The notes under the pieces: model-generated
Database searches by the model: none
What the model was told of the DNA's origin: nothing
Seen by the model: the letters and a program-made list of their open reading frames with translations, nothing else
Position numbers and translations under genes: made by a program
Shown here: positions 34,492 through 47,800 of the stretch, piece by piece
Layout: every line of letters begins with the position of its first letter
Numbering within the stretch: the first letter of the stretch is position 1
Origin: Sphagnum compactum
Lineage: Eukaryota > Bryophyta > Sphagnopsida > Sphagnales
Length of the DNA stretch: 64,000 nucleotides
Assembly: GCA_965153455.1 (NCBI GenBank)
Contig: OZ234496.1
Coordinates: 13,818,304-13,882,303, forward strand
Direction of reading: 5' to 3'

Positions 34492-36472
34492 TAGGGGTGT
34501 GAACGAAGTCGGTAATCGTGCACGGTTACAGGTGGGTGGGGTGCGTGCGTGCTTTGGCTTTTCGGTAATCTCAACGAGTGTTGTTTTTTCTTTTTCTTTT
34601 TTCTTTTTTTGGTTGGCGAATTTTTCGCAACTTGAAGAATTTCTTTTAGAAAAAATGACCAAAAAAAAAAAAGGGAAGATTTTGTGATTATTAGGGATTT
34701 TTTGGATTTTTTTAAATAGAAATAATTACATTAATTACATCTAGACCCAGGCACTCCCTCGATTGTCACTTGTAGCCATCTAATGCTAATTAATTAATGT
34801 TACGGATCCTCGCTAAAAGGACCTATTTGAAAAATTTGGAAAAAAATAAAATAAAATAAAAATAAAATAAAATCCCTTGATTTCAACTAGTGTGGGTTGT
34901 GTTGTTAGCCCAAGTGTGAACACGACCCTAATATTAGAGCACAATTGTGAATAAATAAATAAATAAATAAAAATTAAAAGAAATTTTAATGACAAAATTT
35001 ATTCAAAATTCAATATTTTTAACCCCTCCCCCTCCACCAAAAATTGGGTCCTATTTAAATGCTTGGAAACGTTGTGAAGCAAAGATCTTGAAAATGGGAT
35101 CACATTCTTGATTTGAAAATTTGAAGCTCAACATATGATCAAAAGAATGACCAAAAACAATTAATCAAATTAACTATTTAAATTTTGACCACTAAAACTT
35201 GTTTTTTTTAAATGTTAAACAACCTTCGATTGAAGCAAGAAATATGATGTTAACAATATTTTTTTAGTGATTATAATTTTATTTTTCAAATCAGAGTTTA
35301 TATGTGTGAGTTATAAACACACAAAGTACCAAGATTTATAACTTAATAATTTTGTGAGTTTTGAGGTTTCGAAGTCAAAAAATTAACCATTTTGATATAA
35401 TCCCCATCATTTGTTAATCACAAAATATATTATAAGAATAAAAATGGTGCCTCCTCTCAAGTGTTTGAGCTTTATAATTCAAGTGAATTTGGGTTGCCCA
35501 TGGGTTACAAACACAATATTTGATCCAACTTCACCTCCTGGTGATTTGTTTTAAAAATAGGGGGTTAGCATATGTCAACATGATGTGATGAAATTGAATC
35601 GGCTATTCAAGGATAATAAATTTGAAATCATTAATTATAAGTTAACATAAAATGTACATGAAATGAATACCATAATATTTAAACTAATGAAACAAAAATC
35701 AATGTTTTGGGAGAATTGTCAAAAATTTAGGAAAAAAAATGTGTTCCATGCCAAAAAACTGAATGAAATTTTCATGCACAAAACTTCATTATTTAATATA
35801 ATATTAAATTGTAAACTATTAACTAACAAAAAAATATTATTATTAAACACCTTGTTGCTAAACCAACCAAAGTACTACAATATAAAGCATCCAAAAAACT
35901 TTATATATATATTCACTAAATTTGTTTCAAACTTACACAAAATGTTTTCATAATACATTTGAATCATTATTGTAAAATCACATTATTTTTTCATATTCAT
36001 ATAACTTATCACATGAAAATATGAAAAATTAAGTAATTGTTATCCTATTGTTAGACATTCCATGGGTCTTAATAATGAATTTAAACCTTGTGACCAACTT
36101 GTGACCAAGTACTAGCACCATTGCTTTAACTTGTGTTAACTAACTTGTTGTTTGGTTTGTGTAACATAATTTGTATGTGAATTTGCATTAGCACCTTCAT
36201 TTTAATCTCATCTTAACATTCTTGCACACCTTTTTAAATCCCAGGTGCATGGAGTTAAAAAATGTGTTTTAAATTACATTTTCTTGCAATGCCATAAATT
36301 AATAAAGTGTTCATCCCCAATACCATTTGACAAGCCAAAGGGCATGTCATAACACCAACAAATGCATCATCAACTAAATGTCTGTTATGATTCAATTGTG
36401 GATGAACTTCAATTAAGTTAATATCTAATTTAACCTTGGTATGTTAGTTTATAATTATAGGTCATATTATAT

Positions 36473-36576
36473 ATAAGTAGACAAATAGGTAGGAAAATAA
36501 ATGACTACTAAATTAAAAAATAAGTTATACATAGTTAAAGGCTGATCTTACTACCTACCTATTAACAATTACTTAC
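36473..36576. repeat. Short inverted repeat with AATAGGTAGG arms
   Basis: The left arm (36473-36494) reads TAAGTAGACAAATAGGTAGG-like, and the right arm (36555-36576) is its near reverse complement, CCTACCTATTAACAATTACTTA without the last bases in strict match. The spacing of about 60 bp gives a possible hairpin. It may be a tiny non-autonomous element related to 60655-61105. Confidence 0.5.
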
Positions 36577-39500
36577 AAGTTGTTAGTAAATAAATTGTGA
36601 AAATAACAAATAAGTTAAATGTCATGGTCACCTAATGAAACCCTAAAAAAAAAAATTCACGACCATGTTCCATCCATCTTTCATGGTGCACTAGTGGGTG
36701 TTAATTCACTTTAGCCATCTTAAAATCAAGGTATAAACTAATTTGGCCTTTTTGATTTTTTATTGTTATAGAATCAACCCAATTTGTTGATTTTGTGATC
36801 AACAAATTTTGCAACATTCCCCTCACAATTTCTAACATTTCAATGATGTTCCTTGTTTTGTATGCCAAAGAATTAATTGTAGATGGCAAATCCTACTAGG
36901 TGCACACAACCCAAGTTTGCCCAATGTATGTTTATTTCACAACATCCATCATCCACATCTCATTTTCTAGTACGAAACAATGACTAATGATTAATTTTTT
37001 TTTAATAACATAGTTCAATACCTAGAGATAGTTAAATTAGTTAGATATTGTTAACATCATTGAATGTCACTAGATCACCTTTTGATTGTTAAAAAACACC
37101 TTTTAGTATAACATCTAGAAGTTCTTTGTTAACTTATCAATCTATTCATACCTATGTAAAAAGGTCTTACGTTTTTAAAAAATCATAGTTTGACATATTT
37201 TGGATACACATTGGCTTAAAAATGATTGTAATTTTCTTGAATTGGGTTATCTATAGTCTAGATCGTGTTTTTTCTTTCATTCAATCCATTCATTTTTTCT
37301 TAATATTTTGGCAATTGCTTTTGAAAAAAATAAAGAATTTGTGACAAATAATTATTTAAATTTTGAATTCAAAATAAAAAATGAAAACATCGACCCAATT
37401 TGGACAATGATGCCATTTTCACCATTTGACTATGTCAATGGAATGAGATTAAACATTATATCAATGGTCAATTTTTTGACAAATGGCTTGCCATGAATCA
37501 TAAAGATTATCTAAAATTTCCACCATCCATTATGAGGTTTTTCTTGCATTTGAACCATTAAATGATTATTATCATAAGAAGATAAATAGTCATGTGTTCA
37601 AGGTGAAAGATGATTGTTACAAAATATTTCATAAGAAAAATATTAATTATTTAAATGTTGAAGGTCTTTCTCATGCTTGAACATACATGAAATTTAAGGG
37701 AAAAATCAATAAAATGTTTCTCTTGCTAGCCCACTTAGATCAATATGTGTGTTGAACATGGGAATTTACATTTGAATTTTTGAATTTTGTCACTTTAACT
37801 TTTAAAATTTTTAGGTCATGTATTAGCTTTGTTCTAACAAAACGATCTGAACAATAATAATTTATACAATCAAGATAATATTGGTAAGGATAATGATGAA
37901 TCTTGGAAAATGAAAAAATTAACCTTACCTCAAGTAATAAAATATGCATGAGCTTGTTTGAAGCATTATTATAATGATCAGTTTATAGTGCTAATAAATT
38001 AAAAAATGAAAATGATGAATAATTATTTAAGACCCAAACTTCATGATTACAACAACATTTCAACTATGAAAATGTATCAACCTTGATTAGTATAAACCAA
38101 TCTATAAATTAAAATATAAATACCACTCAAGCCACTTAGTTTAAAGGGTTATGAAAATCAATGGAAAAAGTCTTATGATGCCAATGTTAATGTTATCATT
38201 GTGAAAGTTTGTAAGATTGCATTGGTGATTATGAATGTTGATAACAAAATTGATGAAGATTAATATGATAATGATTTTTGAGGACATATAGATGATGTAA
38301 ACAATGCAAATTACAAGGGAAACGATGAGGAGGACCTGAAGACAAGGATGATGGTGATGAGGCCAAGTTGGTGGTGTTAACACATAGGAATGAAAAACAT
38401 TATAATTATGATGATGATAATTTTATCATACTGATTGTTTTAATGAAAATGAAAATGATGATGAATTACATGAAAGCCAAACCCCATGGTTATAACAACA
38501 TCTCAACTAACAAAATATTTTAAAATTCGATTGGTGCAAACTAATCTATGAATTATAATATAAGTGCCATTCAAGCCCAACTTAGTTATGAAACTCAATT
38601 GAAAAAGTTTTATGTTGCCAATGTCATTAATGCCCTTTTTAACGATATAATAAGAATTACAACAGTAATATGTCTATTGAAGAGGTGGCAATGAACATGT
38701 CGAATGGTTTGCACATGAATTTAGTAACCATTTAAAAATTGTAACAACACATTTGGAGCCAATGAAAATTTAGATTTAGGTTTTCTCCCATCAAATGTTC
38801 ATTAAAAGTTTTGTTTCAAAAAATGTTTGAATACTTTCAAATTACTCCTTCATTGTGTGTTATTTTTTTGAGCTTTATTTTTATTGTGGTTTGTTTTTAT
38901 GATCCATCTTTCAAGTTGTTATTCCTTGGGACAACACTTTGGATGTCATAATGTTAGCTATGTTATTGATTTTAAAAACTTGATGCAAATTGTAAGATAA
39001 TCATATTGTAAAATTGCAAATAAATAAGCCTTAAATACAAGCTTTGTGTTAAGATTTTTATTCTAAACAATATAAAAGGATAACAATAGAAAAGAATATG
39101 AATTTTGCATTTCACTTTGGGAGGAACAAATGTGTGTGTGTGTGGGGGGGGGGGGAGGTTATTTCAATGATTTTATGTTTAAAAAATAAAAATAAAATCA
39201 CAACAACAAAAAAGAAGAGGGAACTTTGAATATGAATTTTGCATTTGATTTGGGAGGAATGGGGGTGGGGTGGGAAAGGAGGGTTGCACAATAGGTTTTG
39301 CACCCCCATATATTATCTTTCTTTCTTAAGCAATGAAGTTTGTGACTACCTTTGTAAGCTCAACAACATATCACAAAAGTTTTCCTTACACAATATACAT
39401 GTCTTTTTTTTGGGACTCCATGGGTTTTGGTTTGGTTAAATTAAGGTTTTGGAATGCACCATGGGAGGGCAAAAATTAATGAAAATATTTTCATATCATT

Positions 39501-40815
39501 AATGCCTCACAATTTGTTGATGCAAATTGAAAGTGCCAATAACATGTTACATATTTCAATATTATCATTAAATTTGTTATTGAATTTGGGTGTGTAGGAC
39601 ATGGTGAAATGTTTAATGATGTCAAATGACATGGTGGACATGTGTATTAATGCCATGGTTATGAATGACAAATGTTAACTTATGTGAATATCAAGACCAA
39701 CAAGAAAGATAATGAGATTTCATATTCCAAATTTCCATGCATGAATGACTTTCACAACATTACAAATCAATAGAGATGGTTTGTTTTCACCTCAATGTAT
39801 TATCCATGAATTCCATCAATAGCTCATAACATGAAGTTAAAGATGTGAAAGTAATTCTTAATGTCATGTTGATGCATTTGTGTGCTTTGCATTCTTTTCA
39901 GTTTGTGGTCCAAAATACCATGCATGAATTTCTTGCTTGATTCTAATGCATATAATTTGCACCAAATGATCATGTTGTATTGTTCATCATAGGTTGGTTA
40001 TGTTGCTTTAACTTTGAATGATAAATAGTACAAGAAAGTTAAGTTCATTTGGCTTGAAAATCAACAAGTTAGGGGTTTGTTATTGTTGGGGGAAATAGGT
40101 TATTTCCCCTTGCTCAAATCCGCAACAAAAATCACAACATGAATATCTAAATCCACAAAAAGTAAGTTCTTGTCTTCTCTTTCTCACCAATGCAAGGAAG
40201 ATGAATGGCAACAACCAAAAATATCTTGGAGGAAAAAAAAATCAAGCAATGTGTCTTTTCATATGTAATTTAGTCCAAGAAATGTCTTTTTGCATATATA
40301 AATTAATCCAAGATGTGTTTTTTTGTGTCTAAAAAAATTTGGGGGGACAAATATACATGATTTGAAACCATAGACTTTGGATAAATCTAGAGAATAATTG
40401 ACATATTATTTAACTTTGAATTCTTTCTTTGCCCCGACCCTCACTAGGCCCCTTACAAATCATAAGTATTTCAAATAATATCATCAAATGTTTTTGATGT
40501 GCAATCTCATGCAATAATGTAATAGTTTATGTGATTTGACACTTACATGTCAAATAATTGTTTTCTTTTTTCAAAATTGAGTTCACCAATAAAAATGATA
40601 ATTTATGGAAATTTTAGCTTGATATCATGTTGAAAAAAAATAAGTTGACAACGATGATTGATTGTTGCTATAAATGTTTACAAAAATATTTCATTAGAAG
40701 AGAAATACAATGTACTACACAACATCCTATATCCTCATCACAATTCTTGATTACAATAGAAATTCCATTTTATTTAACGATTTAATTGGGTTGTAAGAAT
40801 TGGAAATGTGTTTAC

Positions 40816-40835
40816 TTACCTACATAAGTAGGTAA
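40816..40835. repeat. Perfect short palindrome TTACCTAC-4-GTAGGTAA
   Basis: Eight-base arms around a four-base centre. The arm sequence resembles the ACCTACCTA arms at 36.5 kb and 60.7-61.1 kb. Confidence 0.6.
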
Positions 40836-41640
40836 ATAATAAATAAATCATCTACTTATTAGATAATGAATAATTATAAAAACAAAACAAAACAAAAAAA
40901 ACAATAGACCTTAAATACAACCTACATGATGAAACCTTAGCAAACTCTATTGAAAGAAGCATCTCGCAAGAGGGAAAGAAGGAACAAAAAGAAAGGACCC
41001 CAATCCAAGCCAAAAGAACGAGACCCAAAGTGTGTGACAAAAGAGCGTTAGAACAATCATGTTCCAAAGCTCTCGCCAATCACAAGAAACATATTAAAAG
41101 AGAAAAGGATGAACATGAAAGGGTGGAAAGCTTAGAAGAGCCTTTTGCTTGCAATGATAGTGCACTTCAAAATAGAAATGACTTGAGCTCTTTGCAAAGC
41201 TAGTGACTTGCCTTCTCCTTCAAACCTACATGTAGTTATCTTAAGTTTTCATTTTTATTATTTATTATTTATTATTTTATATTATTTTGTCATTGATGGC
41301 CATGTAATTTCTTTAATTTTTGACATTTCAATCAAGTGATGTTTAGAAGGACATGTAATTTATTTAGTTTACAAACATTTTAACTAGGTAAAAAAAGAAA
41401 TTTGTAAAAGTGACCTTTCTTTGAACCCTCTTCTCACCACCCAACTTCACTCATTTCAAACCTCAAACCTTACTATTTACAAAATGAACTTTTTATTATT
41501 ATTGAATGGGGGTGAAACTCAATTCTACAATATTTAATGCACTACATACATTTAAAATAATTATTTAAAAACTCAATTTATCATAAAATTTAATAAAATT
41601 TGAATTTTTATCTTGTCTTCCACTCCTTTTGTGAATGGAA

Positions 41641-41676
41641 AATTAGGGTTACATTAAAATTAGGGTTAGGGTTTTG
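41641..41676. promoter_or_regulatory. Cluster of telobox-type TAGGGTT motifs before the RBM41 gene
   Basis: AATTAGGGTT, ATTAGGGTTAGGG and GTTTT lie about 130 bp upstream of the start codon of the RBM41-like gene, in the expected leader or promoter. Regulatory meaning is inferred from position only. Confidence 0.45.
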
Positions 41677-41807
41677 GCTGTGAAGGAGAAGTGACAAGCT
41701 TTTTGCTCTTTGTTTGTATTTTGGCAAGCGATAGTGTTGGAGGACGTTGGTATTGGTGTCCGGAGGTTCTGAAAAAACAAGAAGAAGAATAAGAAGAAGA
41801 GGTGGAG

Positions 41808-44800
41808 ATGGCGATGGCTTCGCAGGAAGGAGGACCGCCTGCGAAGACCCAAGCAGAGGTGAGGCTACAGCAGCTGCTGGAGAAACAGCTCTCTACCACA
41901 GGCAGGTAAGCACATCTCCTTTGAAACTCTGTATAACTCCATAATAGTGCTAGCGATTTTCGAAAAGCCCTTGAAATTGCGAACGCTGCATTCTTCTTCT
42001 TGTTCTTCTTACAAGCTTTCTAGTACCGAAGATGTATAGGACGCCTCAGTTTCCTGCGGGATATGATGATTAGATAAACATTGGTCAATAAGGTTCTGGT
42101 TTAGGGTTTCTGTCTAGGGTTTGTGGAGGTAGAGAAGGAGCAAGTTGTGGGTCATAAGCCTTCACAAAATGAATTTTTTTGGGGTTTTTTTGGCTGCAGA
42201 TTGGAGCTGGTTGATTTTGAGGAGGCCACAGAGAGCATGCGGTGCATTGGCCATGCATCAGCAGGTGTGGCGAGCTTGGCAGAGTTTAGGGAACATTCAC
42301 AGCGGCAGCGACAAGCAGATGAGAAGGCTTGGGCTCTTCGTGATCTGCTCCAGTCTAAAGGCCTGTCAGAGCCTGAGATAAAGTGTGTGTTCCTTGCACC
42401 CTTGCAGTTGGTTACCGTGGATCTGGAAAATTATTGTCTCTTTTGATTTCTTGTAACTTCTGGGATGCCTGGAAATTCAATTGCTACCTAAATGAGAAAT
42501 TCTTTCTGTTCATTTTTTTTGTTGCTTCTCCAGGGACCATTTGCAAAAGATTGGGGGAGTTGGAGTTTTGCCCTCTGATTCGTCTGAAAAGGTGGGTCAT
42601 GGATTTGGCTTCTTGGGTATTGAATGTGGGTTTAGTTGGGCATTCCACTGGGGAGTGAGTTCCATCAACTGGAATGTTTTTCGGTGGTAGTTGGAAGGTT
42701 CTATCAGGAGCAACAATGTCTCTCATTTAATGACCACATTCCCTGCAGAGGGTGCTTTTCGTTGGGAAGTGGTGATTTTCTTTGCAATCTTACAAATATG
42801 TGTTAAAACTCATGATGGTGCATAGGCAGGGGCCAAGCGCAAACGATATGGGCCACACCCAAGTTTTATGCAAGGAGAAGAAGCTGAGCAGCAACACTTT
42901 CTTGCACTTGGTCAGGCAGTAGACAACAGCACAGAGCAACAGCAGTCAAAGCACAAAGCACACTTTGCTGAGCTGGCGCCCATGGGTAAGGAAACTTGAG
43001 GTCCCCCCAGATTGCAGATTCTGCTGACTGAAACTCTGTAAATGTCTTTCAGCCATCAGCCTTTTGCAAAGACAGAAACTAAAGTTGATGTCTGTGAGGA
43101 ACCTGTTGAAAATTGGCAGCTCCTGTCAGTAGCAAAGGTGGCCGCAAGCCATTCTTGGGAGTTGATCAGAGTGAGCTGCACAAGGGGGCTACTCCACAAG
43201 TAAGTAGACCATAGACCTTCCCTCAGTTCCAAAGTGGTCTCAGGGTCTTCTGCTGCAAATGCAATCACAACCAAGTCTCATTTGCACAGCCTTTGTGCTT
43301 GTAAACAATCTGGACAATATCTGCTTGTATAGGAGTATGTCCCACTTTGGGAGGAAGCTCCACTCCTCCTCAACTGCCCAAGCTGATTGACAATTTGTTT
43401 CTGTTTCAACTGTATATGAACCTGATTTTAGAAGTGTGCTGGGGATGATCTCAAAGTTTCAATTCCTCTGTACAGCCCTCAACTCCTTCACATGGACTGT
43501 TGTAGGTACTGCCCTCGGAGGAAAACACCTTTTCCCATGGTCGGTGTGCATTTTGTAGGAACTAGCACGCCTGGCTGAAGAGGAAGGTCCCCGTACAGTG
43601 GCCGAGGTTTTTGCAAGCCCAGCCCCACCACTGCTTGACATGTACACCTATCTTGAGCAAAGACAGCAGGAAGCTGTGTCATCACAAACCAAAGCCACAA
43701 CCTTAGAAGAAGCCAATGAACCTGGCGTGCTCTCTCCTGATGATTGTATGCAAAATATCAAGCTACAAGAAGCAAGTGTTGTCTCAAATGCAAGATTTGT
43801 GGTAGAAATTTCAGAGGATGAGATTCGAGCCAATCGAATAGACGAGGAGGAGATTCGTCAGTTACCAGGTGGCAAATTTGCAAATTACACTCCTGGCTCT
43901 CCCTCTAATGTAAGCCCTCTGGACTGATCTCCATGTGACTATATTTGCTACCCAAGCCTTGAACACCACCTCTGTAATCTAAACAAGGGGGAATATTGGG
44001 GAAGTTACATGGGAGCAAGTTGTAAAATCACTTGAGTAGTGTTAAGAAGTCCACATCTCCATGTGAAATTTCCAGGTAAAATTTCATGCAGTTTGGATTT
44101 CCTCTAATTTAGCCTGTGGTGGTGGTGCAGACACTGTACTTGAAAAATTTGAGGCCAGATGTCACAGAGGCAGACTTGCTTGGTATCTTCTCTCATTTCC
44201 AAAGGGGCAGTGGGGAGAAGCTTGTACTGCGATTGATGCATCGAGGGCGAATGAAAGGCCAGGCTTTTGTAACATTGCCTGGTATATATGCTTTTCACCT
44301 TCACAAGAGGAAAACGAAAGGCAGAGTACAGGTGCAAGTTGTATCTCAGATATGGCCATTTGTGCCAGTGAGTGTCCTTTAGAATAACAGATGGCATAAG
44401 AGAGCAAACTAGTGCACATCTTTGAGCTTCAGAAAAGCTTGTGTGATGGTAAGCTTCATATCAGTTAGCTATATCTCTCAAGTGCTAGCCAACATTATGA
44501 CTGAGTCTTCCCATCACTTCAATATTCTGATTGTAGAAAGTCCAGATGTGAGTGACATAGATGCAGCGTCCAGAATCATGAGTTCCAAGTGCCAATGAAT
44601 AACTTTTGTGGGTAATGATGACAGATACAGAGGCAGCTAAGGCAGCATTGGAGCTGTTAAATGGTTATAACCTCAGAGGGAAGCCTGTGATCATTGAGTA
44701 TGCACGGGGATCCAAATCCCCTTCATTGCCATTAGTTGCAAAGCCTGGTGAGAAAGCTCCAATTAGGTCAAGAAAACGGAAATCTTTGGGAAAAGATATC

Positions 44801-44809
44801 ATCCCATAG
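41808..44809 (+). CDS. RBM41: RBM41-type RNA-binding protein with one C-terminal RRM
   Basis: Eight exons join in phase: 41808-41905, 42200-42382, 42534-42591, 42826-42985, 43120-43199, 43559-43909, 44131-44281 and 44625-44809, giving 421 residues. Human RBM41 is a relative of the U11/U12-65K protein and binds snRNAs of the minor spliceosome. The likeness runs along the protein: LLEKQLSTTG near the N terminus, then LAEFREHSQRQRQADEKAWALR, then the linker EISEDEIRANRIDEEEIRQL just before the RRM (human: an EDEI..NRLSEEEIR block). The RRM spans about 311-385, with RNP2 LYLKNL, RNP1 KGQAFVTL and the end NGYNLRGKPVIIEYARG. The RRM is split by the intron at 44282-44624. Exon 5 was placed at 43120 because this acceptor keeps the frame; the acceptor at 43053 leads to a stop. 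The start Met could also be 41814. Nuclear location and a minor-splicing role are inferred from the human family member. Confidence 0.85.
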
Positions 44810-47800
44810 GGCAACTCATCTAAGTTAAGTTAGAATGGTGAACAACTTTTCTTGATGGAAAACATTCCCTAGTATGCTTCCTATACTCTCACTAGGTGAA
44901 TGGTGTCAATACATTTATCACCTTCTCTGGGCACTGTTAGTTTGAAACAATGGTATAGGATTCAAGGTCTTATTCAGTGTTAGCTCGTTTTGAAAATGTT
45001 TGTCAAGATTGAGGGGATCTGGTTTCCTTTACGAACCTTCAATTCCTTTCTTTTGTGTGAAGCTCTTCTTAATCCAGAATCTTTGGTGAGTACAATGCAA
45101 TTACTGGGTGCAGTTGTTGAGTAGAATTGAATCATTAGGTGCATTCATTCAATGTGTAAGCATAATTGTGATTGGATAATGAAATGATTCAAGCAACCTT
45201 GAGTTTTGTTCGGTGTGCGAACAAGCTTACCTTATATGGGCATGTTGGACAAAAAATTGGCAATGGGTTGATCTTCTTGTTGAATATTGAGGTGCCATGA
45301 AGAGTTTTTATTACTACTTGGGATTTCAAATCTTGTTGACCAAAGTAATCATTAGCAAAATTCGACAATTTAAAATGTGATTTTAAGACTGACATTGAAG
45401 TCTACATGATGACCTTTTGAAATGAGATTTTTCACCAAACACAAACCATGACACACCAATTGCACATCCACATTTCTAAATAGGTAAATGTCAATGTGTT
45501 TATCCGATAATCGTAAAATTCACACATTCAATGTATGCAAGACGGTGTTACACCCATCCAACACTCTCATGTTGGTAGTGTACACAATGGGTTTTCAAAA
45601 TAACTGAAACTTGTCTTAAACAAAACATTGTTAACAATTTGCCATTCATATGTAATTGAAAAAAATTGTTTTCTCAACTATTTTTTCACAAATGTGTTGG
45701 TTTTGAAATCCTTTTTCCTATGAATTGAAATGGGATAGGAAATGAAGGATTTCAAACCTTGGACAAGTTTTGAAAGTTTGGCAACATAAAAAAGTAGTGG
45801 GAAAAAAAGCTTGATTTTAAAGATATCTTAAGATGAATAGATGTCATATCAACATATTCTTCAAGAATATTTTCATTTATGTTTACTAAAAAAGACCTAA
45901 ATTGAAGCAAAGCTAATTTTTATTACCATAGGTGGTGGGTGATTAATGATGATGATAAGAGTAATGGTGGTTAATGATAATAAGAGCAATGAACACAGTT
46001 TCATCAGCCCAATTACATGGATGAATCTTTACAACAAGGATGAAGTTGAACTTCAAAAATGAAAATTGACCACAAGGGTAGAGCCTATGGATGAAATTGG
46101 TGACACAAAAATAACCTATAACTTGGATAACCCTATTTATGTTCATGAAGCTTACCCCCATAAATAAGACTATGCATGGATGAAAATGAATTTCATAAAT
46201 AGAATCACAATATTGATGAATTTGACAAAATGAATGATGAAAGGTACGATTTGGATGAAATTCAATGACATTCATGAAATTGATGTATGAAGCCCACATA
46301 AGCCTACTTACCTTTTTCCCTCCCTATACAAACCCTCTTCCTTCATTACTAAGTGGGCCTACATGTCTAATGCCCCTCCTCTCTATAAGCCGACCTTCAT
46401 TGCCTACAATATAACCTTCAACAACAATTATCTTCTAGCTTTCCTTAGTCCTCTTTTGCACACATTATTTTGTGAATGTCAAAGTGTCACAAAATTTTGA
46501 TAATTATTCTCAATTTGATTCATGGACTACTTTTTAAGCAATTTTTTTAAAATCTAAAATGCCCAATTGGAATAAATGATGACATTTTCTATTTACAATT
46601 AGGAGCTAGCCCAATTAAATTGTACTTGGTGTCAACATTGTTTTAAACCATTTTCATGTAAAAAAACATGGGAAAGAACATGTGTGATATTGCTGCAAAT
46701 TCAAGTCAACTCTCATTGCAGGTTTTCAGAAACAATTGAAAAAATTATAGGGTGCCTCTATACATCGTGATTTCAATGAATTTTGAGTGAATTCACTGGT
46801 TGTCGTGAACGGGGACTAGTGAAGAAGTAGTGAATTCATTGGTCTGGTCTAGTGAACAGGGACTAGTGAACTGCACCCACAATTTGTAGTACTGTATGTC
46901 ATAAACTTGAGTTACAATTTTGTTGCAAAATTGTTGAAAATCCATGGGTGTTGTTATTGCATATCCAATTCCATTTTCATTGGAGGTTTACAAAAAAGTT
47001 GACACAAACTAATGAGAAAATGCATGCTACAACTTGTTTGCCATCTGATCACAAACTTGTGTAACTACCATTTTTGGCATGATAGTACAACTCTTTGCAC
47101 CATTGTGCTGGCCTTAATGACTTGCAGAAGTAAATTTATTCCTTTTCAGTGTTGCCTTTAGTCAAATGTCTTGAGCCTGTGGAACTGGGAAATACATCAA
47201 CACCACCATCTGTGCAACCATGAGTTTGCTGCTGTGGACAAGCTTAGATGTTCTGGTCTTGGGCAAAAGCCAAGGAATGATCACGGGTCTTGTTGTCATC
47301 ACACTTGCAGCAGCTAAGGGTCTTTTGTTTGCACAGGAGCGTTTCTTTCTTGTCCGAACAAAGAGATTTTGTGCTCTAGAACCAACAATCTGGAACCTTG
47401 GCAACAATTTATGTGGTCAAGAAAATGGCATATAATCTGCCACCCCAGACGTTAACGTGGCATGTACAATGTGAATTTGGATTTTCATGCAATTGCAAAT
47501 GTCTGAAGAAGGCTTGCTCATTGGGGATGATGCAGTCCATGGTGAGGAGGCATATGTGTTCTGGGGAGGTGGAGAGTTCTTGCATGACATAACTAACCAT
47601 GGTACATCTGAGCTTGACGATGCAATGTATGGGCTAGGCCTAGGCAATGTCAGTGGCACTGGAGTTTGAGACTTACTGTAGAGGTATAAAACAAAACTGT
47701 CAGTCCTCACTCTCCAGGTCCTCATGAAACTCTGCATCTTTTCACAAATTTTCTTTGCCATGACTAGGTAGTATGATCAAACACAAATCAGATGATTCAT

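Larger units (their letters stand above)
34492..41640. other. Long AT-rich intergenic DNA
   Basis: About 7 kb with no supported gene. Open frames at 35663-35953, 37308-37496 and 38141-38383 are Asn/Lys/Ile/Phe-rich without recognisable domains. A poly-G run lies near 39143. Two short inverted repeats with AGGTAGG cores are listed separately. Confidence 0.55.

Noticed and set aside
34248-34662. Overlapping Arg/Thr/Asp-rich and Ser/Val/Arg/Pro-rich open frames
   Set aside because: Both are readings of the (GGAC)n microsatellite on opposite strands.
43053-43119. Exon of the RBM41 gene starting after the acceptor at 43051-43052
   Set aside because: With exon 4 it reads into a stop at about 43130. 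The acceptor at 43118-43119 keeps the frame and gives a protein-like sequence.
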